Source: DATJGF01 sp035495315 (GTDB taxonomy: Bacteria > Verrucomicrobiota > Verrucomicrobiia > Limisphaerales > UBA8199). Taken from it: a stretch of DNA of 17,038 nucleotides. The stretch spans positions 1 to 17,038 of the forward strand of contig DATJGF010000120.1 in the NCBI GenBank assembly GCA_035495315.1. The letters are read 5' to 3'. Under the pieces are notes generated by a model. The model was not told the DNA's origin. It did no database searches and was given only the letters and a program-made list of their open reading frames with translations. Every line of letters begins with the position of its first letter. Within the stretch, counting starts at the first letter, position 1. Position numbers and translations under genes: made by a program. Positions 1 through 5,789 of this stretch are shown here, in pieces.

Positions 1-35
1 TTTTCTGCAACCGAAGGGTAATTATTCACGCCGTG

Positions 36-69
36 GCACCGGTGCTGCGCTTTGAATTTCCAAAGCGCA
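36..69. terminator. Palindrome plus hairpin downstream of the two-receiver gene
   Basis: A perfect 10-bp palindrome, GCACCGGTGC (36-45), directly abuts a hairpin with a 9-bp perfect stem (TGCGCTTTG at 46-54, CAAAGCGCA at 61-69) and a 6-base loop. It lies about 55 bases past the stop of the minus-strand two-receiver gene, so it could end that transcript. Neither strand has a clear T-run after the stem, so a repeat of REP type is equally possible. A second, weaker stem (GCAGCG/CGCTGC) lies at about 87-112. Confidence 0.4.
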
Positions 70-124
70 CAAAAGTCGCTAATGGTGCAGCGTTGGTTTG
101 GCAAAGCGCTGCCGAATCAGCGAA

Positions 125-1018
125 TCAACTGGGGGCCCCGATTGCACTTTGGATGGCATGCAGCATCTCGCCCATTGTGCCTTTTCTGAGATAACCGCAG
201 GCGCCCTGTCGCAGCATTAACTTGACGGTCTCCTCATCATGCTCTCTACCCGTGTAAAGGAGAATGGGGACGTGGGGTGTCTTTTGCTTCAACAGCTTCA
301 TTACATCCAACCCGCTTTCTCCCGCCAAATGCAAATCCAATAAGATGAGGTCGGGTTTTGCGCTCTGCGCCTGCAAGGCCGCTTCCTCCCCGTTACTCGC
401 AGTCAAAACTTCATACCCGGATTCCTTCAAATAAATTGTTGCCATGAACCGCCAATCGTTTTCGTCATCGACGAAGAGCACTTTTTTCAGCCCCATGGAT
501 ACGGTACCCTGGCCGGTTGGCAACGCTCCGGGGAATAAGAGGCTGCGCATCGATGCAACCAACGCATCGCCATCAATTGGTTTCTGAAAGAAATCTGCAA
601 CTCCGGCCGCTACGCAGCGATTTTTGTGTTTATTGGGATCTTCGCCGGTAATGATGATCACCGGCGTGTTGACAGCTTCATCCATTCGGCGAACCCAATT
701 CAGAACCAGGAATCCGTCCCACGCCACACCCCCGCCATGAGCCACATCCGGCGGGAAATTGATGTCCAGGAGAATGAGGTCGGGTCTCTCCTGACGGACC
801 GTACTAACAGCGGTGGACCCATCGGCGGCGGGGAGCACGTGATAACCCTCCGCGCGCAATCGATTAGAAAGGGTCTTAAGAATAATTTGACTGTCATCCA
901 CAATCAGGACCTTCTTGCCATTGAAATTGGCCGGAGGCGGATGTTGTGCCGAGCTTTGTGTTTTCGCCCCACTTAGCGATAGTTTAGGGGTTCCACTGAA
1001 TGGAACTGCATTCAACAT
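125..1018 (-). CDS. Orphan response regulator with two receiver (REC) domains
   Basis: The protein is two CheY-like receiver domains in tandem with no DNA-binding or enzymatic output domain. Numbering here is from the upstream TTG at 1093. REC1 (about 60-187) has the acidic pair D66/D67, phosphoacceptor D110, T149 and K171. REC2 (about 202-318) has D209/D210, phosphoacceptor D253, T281 and K304. All phosphorylation residues are therefore present twice. REC1 carries a longer loop after D110 (NFPPDVAHGGGVAWDG). I prefer the ATG at 1016-1018 (297 aa). The TTG at 1091-1093 would add 25 residues encoded by a palindromic repeat. Between that ATG and REC1 is a 34-residue Pro/Ser/Ala-rich leader of no recognised family. 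Such proteins usually act in phosphorelays or by protein contact. No histidine kinase lies in this window, so its partner is unknown. Confidence 0.88.
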   Translation of the reverse strand: MLNAVPFSGTPKLSLSGAKTQSSAQHPPPANFNGKKVLIVDDSQIILKTLSNRLRAEGYHVLPAADGSTAVSTVRQERPDLILLDINFPPDVAHGGGVAWDGFLVLNWVRRMDEAVNTPVIIITGEDPNKHKNRCVAAGVADFFQKPIDGDALVASMRSLLFPGALPTGQGTVSMGLKKVLFVDDENDWRFMATIYLKESGYEVLTASNGEEAALQAQSAKPDLILLDLHLAGESGLDVMKLLKQKTPHVPILLYTGREHDEETVKLMLRQGACGYLRKGTMGEMLHAIQSAIGAPS

Positions 1019-1061
1019 ATATCTGGCTAGCCGCGACACGAGTCGCGGCGTCCCCAGATAT
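990..1061. repeat. Bipartite palindromic repeat over the start of the two-receiver gene
   Basis: Two hairpins lie side by side. The small one has a 6-bp stem (GTTCCA 990-995, TGGAAC 1001-1006) and a 5-base loop. The large one has an outer 8-bp stem (ATATCTGG 1019-1026, CCAGATAT 1054-1061), a small internal loop, then an inner 8-bp stem (GCCGCGAC 1030-1037, GTCGCGGC 1042-1049) closed by ACGA. On the minus strand the ATG of the receiver gene starts one base outside the large hairpin. The paired hairpins look like a REP/MITE-type element, but I see no second copy in this window. Confidence 0.6.
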
Positions 1062-1159
1062 GAGGGAGCAGGAATCGCGCCATGCAACTGCAAAACTTAT
1101 TTCAGTTACAAGCTTTTACAGCGTAGGAAGAACTAGAACTTGCAGCAGTGCGAAAACCC

Positions 1160-1828
1160 TCAGTTCTGGCTGCTCATCTCAACCAGTTTCGCCTTGAGAA
1201 CGGGGGTAGTAGATTTTTTGCCATAATCCAGCACATAGGCGCGCATGCCTCGTTCAAACCAGGACATTCCATAGTGCTTGGCTTCGGCCAGAGCAGTCTC
1301 GCCGGACCAGCCGTCGTATTGAATCCGGTAACAAGCAACAATCGTCCCCGTGCGGTCGCATCCATAACGGCAATGGACAAAAACCGGGCCCGGAGAGGCT
1401 TTGATAATCGCGAGGGCGGTCTTAATCTGCTCATCGCTGGGCCGCCCAGTCCCTTTCATAGCGATATTCGTATAAGTGATGCCATTGGCTTCGGCTTCCG
1501 CAGCTTCCTTTTTCCAAATGTCGCCCGGCATTCGCAAATTGATGATCGTTTTCACGCCGAGCCGCTTCAGCGTTTGAATCGCTACGGTGTCCGGTTGGGC
1601 GCCGCGGTAAAGGGTCTCGTTGATTCGACCGAAGTTGCCAACTCCATCCTGGGCTGGCAAACCACGCCCACCGGCCAGGGCCGCCCCGGCGGTAACGCCG
1701 ATTGCTACTATACCGGTGACCCAAAAAACTTTACGCCGGCGGACGCTCTTGTTGATGAAGGTCAGAAATGAGCCAATTGATTTCGGGCAGGACATCAGAG
1801 CACGTGCGACGGTCAAATCTTTTTCCAT
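1160..1828 (-). CDS. Membrane-anchored dual-specificity/tyrosine phosphatase (TpbA-like)
   Basis: The catalytic signature HCRYGCDRTGT (CX5R) is intact. With the preferred ATG at 1826-1828 the nucleophile is Cys153 and the phosphate-binding Arg is Arg159. Before it come NETLYRGAQP and TIINLR, typical of the DSP family that includes periplasmic TpbA of Pseudomonas. Near the N-terminus RRRK precedes one hydrophobic segment (about residues 34-54). By the positive-inside rule this puts the catalytic domain outside the cytoplasmic membrane, either anchored or cleaved after AGG/ALAG. The start was chosen because GAGG sits 8 bases upstream; ATGs at 1850-1852 or 1791-1793 are alternatives. Its substrate cannot be told from sequence. 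It shares strand with the two-receiver gene downstream, with a gap of about 70-140 bases depending on that gene's start. Confidence 0.85.
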   Translation of the reverse strand: MEKDLTVARALMSCPKSIGSFLTFINKSVRRRKVFWVTGIVAIGVTAGAALAGGRGLPAQDGVGNFGRINETLYRGAQPDTVAIQTLKRLGVKTIINLRMPGDIWKKEAAEAEANGITYTNIAMKGTGRPSDEQIKTALAIIKASPGPVFVHCRYGCDRTGTIVACYRIQYDGWSGETALAEAKHYGMSWFERGMRAYVLDYGKKSTTPVLKAKLVEMSSQN

Positions 1829-1836
1829 TCTTGCAG

Positions 1837-1840
1837 CCTC
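1837..1840 (-). promoter_or_regulatory. Ribosome binding site deciding the phosphatase start
   Basis: GAGG on the minus strand lies 8 bases before the ATG at 1826-1828. The upstream ATG at 1850-1852 and the farther start at 1892-1894 lack a comparable site. Confidence 0.5.
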
Positions 1841-1929
1841 AAGGTAGCTCATTACCCCAGTTTTGGCAAAGAAAAGAACCCAGAAAAAGCACAAACAACT
1901 AATTCCGACGAGGGACCTTTAGCCAGCAA

Positions 1930-2817
1930 CTAGGCCAATCCGAGATTCTGCAGAATCCGCACGGTGGAACGTGCTTTATTGAGCGTGTAAAAATGGATGC
2001 CGGGGGCACCGTTGGCTAAAAGGTCTTTACACTGCCTGGTGGCGTATTCAATTCCGAATTCCGTCACTGCCTCATCGTTGTTGCCTAGTTCGTCGAGTTT
2101 TGCTGCTAGTTCAGCGGGAACGCGCGCGCCGCACATTGCGGTAAACCGCTTGATTTGCGAGCTGCTCAAGATTGGGATAATGCCGGGAACCAGTGGGACC
2201 TTAATTCCCAGTTTCTGAGTCATGTAATCGCGAAATTGGTAAAAATCCCAATTATCGAAGAACAACTGCGTGAGAACAAAATCGGCTCCGGCCTCGATCT
2301 TCTTTTTTAGATAGTTCCAATCGGTATGCTTGCCGGCTTTGCAGGCAATATGCCCCTCGGGAAAACCGGCAACGCCAATGCAAAAGTCGCCCTGCTCGCG
2401 GATAAAACTAACCAGTTCGTTGGAATATTCGAAACCGCCGGGGGTAACCTGGAACGGCCGGCCACCCGGGGGATCACCACGCAAAGCCAGGACGTTTTGC
2501 ACACCGAGCGCGCGGATTTGCCTGAGCAACTCCCGGATTTCTTCTCGTGTCGCACAGACACAGGTTAAATGGGCGACCGCGGTTAACCCTTGCTCGCGCT
2601 GGATTCGCTCGACAATCATGAGTGTCTTATCGCGCGTGCTCCCGCCGGCCCCATAGGTCACCGAACAATAATCTGGCTTGGTTGCCAGGAGCGCAGGGAT
2701 GGTCTTTTCGAGAAGGTTGCGATCGCCCTCGTCGGTTTTGGGAGGAAAAAACTCAAACGAGATTACCGGCTGCTTAAGAGCTATCTTCGTCGTATAAATG
2801 TCTCGAACCAGTCGCAT
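1930..2817 (-). CDS. metF: 5,10-methylenetetrahydrofolate reductase
   Basis: This flavoenzyme reduces 5,10-methylene-THF to 5-methyl-THF for methionine synthesis. At 295 aa it has the usual length of bacterial MetF. The N-terminal signature ISFEFFPPKTDEGD contains the catalytic Glu (Glu22). CSVTYGAGGSTRDKT, HLTCVCATREEI, NVLALRGDPPGG (with the FAD/substrate Asp at about 115), GVAGFPEGHI and TQLFFDN follow in the expected order, and the protein ends in IHFYTLNK. It is a complete single-domain TIM barrel without the C-terminal regulatory domain of eukaryotic enzymes. The ATG at 2815-2817 gives the standard N-terminus, but the ribosome site is weak. It lies 84 bases downstream of the dehydrogenase gene, with a strong hairpin in between, so it may be transcribed separately. 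No SAM riboswitch was seen upstream. Confidence 0.97.
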   Translation of the reverse strand: MRLVRDIYTTKIALKQPVISFEFFPPKTDEGDRNLLEKTIPALLATKPDYCSVTYGAGGSTRDKTLMIVERIQREQGLTAVAHLTCVCATREEIRELLRQIRALGVQNVLALRGDPPGGRPFQVTPGGFEYSNELVSFIREQGDFCIGVAGFPEGHIACKAGKHTDWNYLKKKIEAGADFVLTQLFFDNWDFYQFRDYMTQKLGIKVPLVPGIIPILSSSQIKRFTAMCGARVPAELAAKLDELGNNDEAVTEFGIEYATRQCKDLLANGAPGIHFYTLNKARSTVRILQNLGLA

Positions 2818-2869
2818 TAACCCACAACATGCTGGAAGCTGGGGGAAAATCCAAGCCTTGACGCTGAGG

Positions 2870-2898
2870 TTCGGAAGGCCGAGCTCGGCCCTTCCGAA
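2870..2898 (-). terminator. Strong hairpin between the dehydrogenase gene and metF
   Basis: On the minus strand, three bases after the TAA of the dehydrogenase gene, a stem of 14 bp forms from TTCGGAAGG plus its complement CCTTCCGAA around the palindrome CCGAGCTCGG. A single base is bulged. There is no T-run after it on the minus strand, so it may be a factor-assisted terminator or an RNA-stabilising 3' end. Confidence 0.6.
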
Positions 2899-2901
2899 TA
2901 C

Positions 2902-3852
2902 TTAATTCACCACGTTTTGCGGTTTTCCCTGCACGAACGCGCGAACGTTTTCCACCGCAATTTTCATCAGGCGTGCGCGCGCCGCGCGAGTGCCCCAAGC
3001 CTGGTGAGGAGTAATGATGCAGTTGCGGGCGCTCAGAAGCGGGTTAGCTGCCGGCGGCGGTTCAGCCGACAATACGTCCAGGCCCGCGCCCGCAATTTGG
3101 CCGGAGTTTAAAGCGTGCGCCAAGGCAGCTTCGTCAACCAATAGACCCCGACTTGTATTGAGCAGGAAGGCGCTGGATTTCATCGACGCGAGCCGCTCCG
3201 CATTGACTAACCCACGTGTTTGTGGCGTCAGTGGACAATGCAGGGTGACCACGTCGCTATCGCGAAAAACTGTTTCAAGGCTTACCGATTTTGCAGACTG
3301 TGGAAGCGATTTCTGAGTTGGACTATAAACGAGGATCTTCATGCCGAAGGCGCCGGCAAGTTGGCCAACGGCCTGGCCGATACGGCCGAAGCCGACAATG
3401 CCTATCGTGAGCCCATCCAACTCGACCAACGAGCCATCCCAGTAACACCAATCAGGCGAACGCGTCCAACGTCCCTGCCGCACGGTTTCCGCGTGATGCC
3501 CGACGCGTTGTGTCAATTCCAGCAGCAACGCCATCGTCGCTTGCGCGACCGAACGCGTCCCATAGGCCGGCACGTTAGTGACCGGGATTTGTCTCTCGCG
3601 AGCCGCATCGAGGTCTACAATGTTGGTCCCAGTCGCGAGCACGCCGATGTATTTAAGTTCAGGCAGCTTGAGAATGTGCTCGCGCGCCACCAATACTTTA
3701 TTGGTCAAGAGGAGGTCTGCAGCGGCGGCTCGGGTCAGTACTTGCTCGGGAGCTGTACGATCATAAATCTCGCAAGTGCCGAGTAATTGCAATTCACTCC
3801 AACTCAAATCGCCAGGATTTAGAGTGTAGCCATCAAGGACGACGATGTGCAT
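2902..3852 (-). CDS. D-2-hydroxyacid dehydrogenase (glycerate dehydrogenase-like)
   Basis: A complete 316-aa NAD(P)-dependent D-2-hydroxyacid dehydrogenase. The Rossmann motif GIVGFGRIGQAVG lies at about 151-163. The catalytic Arg is R235 in NTSRGLLVDE, the Glu is E264 in LDVLSAEPPP, and the acid His is H283 in ITPHQAWGTR. The sequence VLATGTNIVDLDAA near residue 71 is the substrate loop typical of the glycerate/hydroxypyruvate reductase group, where it reads as 'SGTN'. It would interconvert a 2-oxoacid such as hydroxypyruvate and the D-hydroxyacid. Exact substrate is not decided by these motifs. The start at 3850-3852 lies inside the out-of-frame tail of the nucleotidyltransferase relic, overlapping it by 20 bases. 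Confidence 0.92.
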   Translation of the reverse strand: MHIVVLDGYTLNPGDLSWSELQLLGTCEIYDRTAPEQVLTRAAAADLLLTNKVLVAREHILKLPELKYIGVLATGTNIVDLDAARERQIPVTNVPAYGTRSVAQATMALLLELTQRVGHHAETVRQGRWTRSPDWCYWDGSLVELDGLTIGIVGFGRIGQAVGQLAGAFGMKILVYSPTQKSLPQSAKSVSLETVFRDSDVVTLHCPLTPQTRGLVNAERLASMKSSAFLLNTSRGLLVDEAALAHALNSGQIAGAGLDVLSAEPPPAANPLLSARNCIITPHQAWGTRAARARLMKIAVENVRAFVQGKPQNVVN

Positions 3853-4100
3853 GGGGTTGCGGGGTTCGCTTGAGAATTCGAGGCAAGTGATCTAAATCCG
3901 CCAGGTCTTTGTTTCGGCCACTCCAAAGCGAGCCGAACGTTAGCCGGTGTAACCGCAATCCAGACATCGAGGTCAGCCGTTGCGCGAGGGTAGCCATGGA
4001 AAGCCACAGCATGGCCACCGACTATAAGGAACTCAACGCCGTGGGCGTTTAAGCACTGTAAGAATTCTCTGAAGTCTTTGGTTAATGACCTCGGGTCCAT
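3833..4100 (-). pseudogene. Nucleotidyltransferase (MNT/DUF6036-like), internally deleted and frameshifted
   Basis: The first part from ATG 4098-4100 reads DFREFLQCLNAHGVEFLIVGG, then HAVAFHGYPRATADLDVWI. This is the nucleotidyltransferase signature hGG-x(13)-DhD with both first metal-binding Asp residues. After about 57 residues (near 3930) the homology stops in this frame. In the next frame the typical C-terminal motif GRNKDLADLDHL follows at once (about 3916-3881) and runs to a stop at 3833. From memory of the family (about 140 aa), roughly 60-75 codons between these motifs, including the third acidic residue, are missing. The gene is thus probably inactive. The family includes free-standing mobile genes and toxin-like nucleotidyltransferases (MntA/AbiEii type), so a former toxin-antitoxin-like role is possible but not shown. 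Confidence 0.75.
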
Positions 4101-4254
4101 AATTGAGTTCCCGAAGAGTCTCGAGATGCCGCAGACGCTCGATGGCTGTTCGCGACCACCAGAATTCACGATCGACGCGTTCGGCTTCAGCGTGGGTAGT
4201 AATCTCAAGCCCACGTCGGGTTACGCCGAACGAATCTGCGGCATTACCTTTCAT
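4033..4254 (-). CDS. Small helical partner protein of the nucleotidyltransferase
   Basis: A 73-aa reading frame from ATG 4252-4254. Its core, residues about 21-73, is charged and helical (HAEAERVDREFWWSRT, then RLRHLETLRELNYG, then RLQRILTVLKRPRR). I recall similar short proteins just before DUF6036-type nucleotidyltransferases in Verrucomicrobia and Planctomycetes, so I treat it as the first gene of that pair. Its last 22 codons overlap the nucleotidyltransferase start by 68 bases in another frame. The first 20 residues look unlike the rest and may be non-native, since the frame stays open for another 165 bases upstream. If its partner is dead, this gene is orphaned. Its function is unknown. 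Confidence 0.5.
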   Translation of the reverse strand: MKGNAADSFGVTRRGLEITTHAEAERVDREFWWSRTAIERLRHLETLRELNYGPEVINQRLQRILTVLKRPRR

Positions 4255-4380
4255 TCGATTCCAGCAAAGTCTACTGGATTTCAAACGCAGAGCCAAGCCG
4301 GGAGACCAACTTTCAAGAGCGTCGGACAACACACAAAGGGCGCAACGAGATAACGCGATGGAGAGTCGCCACACAGCACC

Positions 4381-4409
4381 TTGACAGTGGAGTAACCGCG
4401 GCCAACAAT
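4381..4409 (+). promoter_or_regulatory. Sigma70-type promoter of the hydrolase gene
   Basis: A perfect -35 box TTGACA (4381-4386) is separated by 17 bases from AACAAT (4404-4409), which matches TATAAT at four of six positions. Transcription would start near 4415-4417, only about 8-10 bases before the ATG at 4425. That short leader fits the absence of a ribosome binding site. Confidence 0.55.
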
Positions 4410-4424
4410 CGCCCGGCAAATGCT

Positions 4425-5294
4425 ATGCGTGCGATCTTCTCTCTCCTATTTTCACTGTGGGCGTTAACCGCAATGTCTCAAGACAAAGTCATTCCACTCT
4501 ATCCCGGAGCTGCCCCCGGCTCGGAAACCTGGAAACAAGAAGAAAAGGAAAGCAGAACCAACTCCTGGAACACGCGCATCGTGTTCAACGTCGCCAAACC
4601 GACGTTGACTCTGTTTGCGCCCGAAGCTTCCAAGGCTAACGGAACCGCCATCGTCATTTGTCCCGGGGGCGCCTTTTTTGCCCTCTCGATCGACAGCGAA
4701 GGATTCGATGTCGCCCGGTGGCTCGTCGACAAGGGCGTTACCTGTTTTGTTCTTAAGTATCGCCTGATCGAGTGCAAGACGGATGATCCGACAACTGAGC
4801 TCACAAAAATACCCGACCTCGACCCGGTTGTGGCGCCGGTAATCAAGTTGGCGATGGCCGATGGCAAAGCCGCAATTGGTTACGTGCGTCAGCATGCCAA
4901 GGAATACAACGTCAACCCGAATCGAATCGGTATCATGGGTTTCTCTGCCGGCGGCACGGTGACAGCTTCGGTGGCCTTTAACTACACACCCGAAACTCGA
5001 CCGGACTTCGTAGCCCCCATTTATGCGCAATACGAATGGGCGCCCAAACCCAACGGTGTTCCGGCTGACGCGCCGCCGATGTTTGTCCTGGCGGCCACCG
5101 ACGATCAACTCGGTTTGGCTGCGCATAGTTTCGCGCTTTACCGGGACTGGATTGCCGCCAAGAAGCCTGCTGAACTGCATTTGTACGCCAAGGGCGGTCA
5201 CGGTTTCGGCATGCGGAAGCAAAATCTTCCTACCGATCACTGGATCGAGCGGTTCGCCGATTGGCTCGAGGTGCAGGGACTGATGAAAAAATGA
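4425..5294 (+). CDS. Secreted alpha/beta hydrolase (acetyl-xylan-esterase/BD-FAE-like)
   Basis: A 289-aa serine hydrolase with an N-terminal signal peptide (hydrophobic residues 4-16; likely cut after AMS, residue 18), so the mature enzyme is periplasmic or secreted. No lipobox is present. The mature domain starts with IPLYPGAAPGSE and AKPTLTLFAPE, typical of esterases that deacetylate plant polysaccharides. The oxyanion loop is CPGGAF (79-84), the nucleophile elbow is GFSAGG with Ser174, the acid is Asp226 in AATDDQLG, and the base is His259 in GGHGFG. The triad is complete. The ester substrate is inferred only from family resemblance. It is a single-gene transcript, plus strand, between two minus-strand blocks, with its own promoter at 4381-4409. 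Confidence 0.9.
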   Translation: MRAIFSLLFSLWALTAMSQDKVIPLYPGAAPGSETWKQEEKESRTNSWNTRIVFNVAKPTLTLFAPEASKANGTAIVICPGGAFFALSIDSEGFDVARWLVDKGVTCFVLKYRLIECKTDDPTTELTKIPDLDPVVAPVIKLAMADGKAAIGYVRQHAKEYNVNPNRIGIMGFSAGGTVTASVAFNYTPETRPDFVAPIYAQYEWAPKPNGVPADAPPMFVLAATDDQLGLAAHSFALYRDWIAAKKPAELHLYAKGGHGFGMRKQNLPTDHWIERFADWLEVQGLMKK

Positions 5295-5503
5295 TGGGCA
5301 AGGTCGGGCTGTCGCTCTTAACCGAGCTGGCGTAATCCAGCCCGGTACCCAGCCGGTCCCAGGCTCTCCATCGCTCATGGTCGGCTGGCGGCCGTGATAC
5401 TGGATGGCAACTCGCCGCGCCAGTCATCGTGTCTTCAACCGTGTCCATCCGCGGCGCGCATAGTAACGTGGCAGCTCAAACGGCGGGGGCGTTGACCTCC
5501 TCC
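5295..5503. other. Non-coding gap after the hydrolase gene
   Basis: I see no gene here. GGGCTG near 5306 and CAGCCC near 5332 could pair over a 20-base loop as a weak terminator for the hydrolase, but there is no T-run. The rest may be eroded sequence of the adaptor gene whose recognisable relic begins at 5504. Confidence 0.4.
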
Positions 5504-5769
5504 GGCCTGTTGGATCTCCGCCTGCCTCGGCCCGGCCACCAGCAGCTTAAGCTTGGCTTGCGCCTCCTGGATCGCGGCTTTAGTCTTTTGCAATTCGGCC
5601 CGCACGTCTCGGTCCATCAACTGGGCAATCAGGTCGTCTTTCTGAACGGTTTGGCCTTCGTCGACGACGATTTGCTCGAGATGATACCTTCGACACCCGA
5701 GCGCACGTCGGCGTAGCGCACCGGCAGGACATCGAAATGGACCTTTTACGCGCAACTCCGGGCGGGAGG
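5504..5769 (-). pseudogene. Relic of a HlyD/RND-type periplasmic adaptor gene
   Basis: Three pieces in two frames rebuild one protein segment: ELRVKGPF, then DVLPVRYADVRSGVEGII, then EQIVVDEGQTVQKDDLIAQL, then a coiled-coil stretch through RAELQKTKAAIQEAQAKLKL and AGPRQAEIQQA. This is the biotinyl-lipoyl-like half-motif followed by the start of the alpha-hairpin of membrane fusion proteins. An extra C at 5734 and an extra TC at 5678-5679 (minus-strand bases) move the frame by +1 and +2, so the original frame is restored. Both ends are missing: the N-terminal membrane segment and everything after the first hairpin. It starts about 20 bases after the stop of the downstream permease. An ancestral adaptor-permease export operon is a reasonable inference. 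Confidence 0.7.
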
Positions 5770-5789
5770 GTAATTCCCGGCTGCATTGG

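Noticed and set aside
2818..2901. SAM-type riboswitch before metF
   Set aside because: The gap is only 84 bases, mostly one hairpin that follows the upstream gene; no conserved riboswitch core was recognised.
3833..4254. Functional toxin-antitoxin pair
   Set aside because: The nucleotidyltransferase lacks its middle part and is frameshifted, so an active toxin is unlikely at this locus.
4464..5378. Long open frame opposite the hydrolase gene
   Set aside because: The plus-strand hydrolase has a signal peptide and full catalytic triad; the opposite frame shows no recognisable family.
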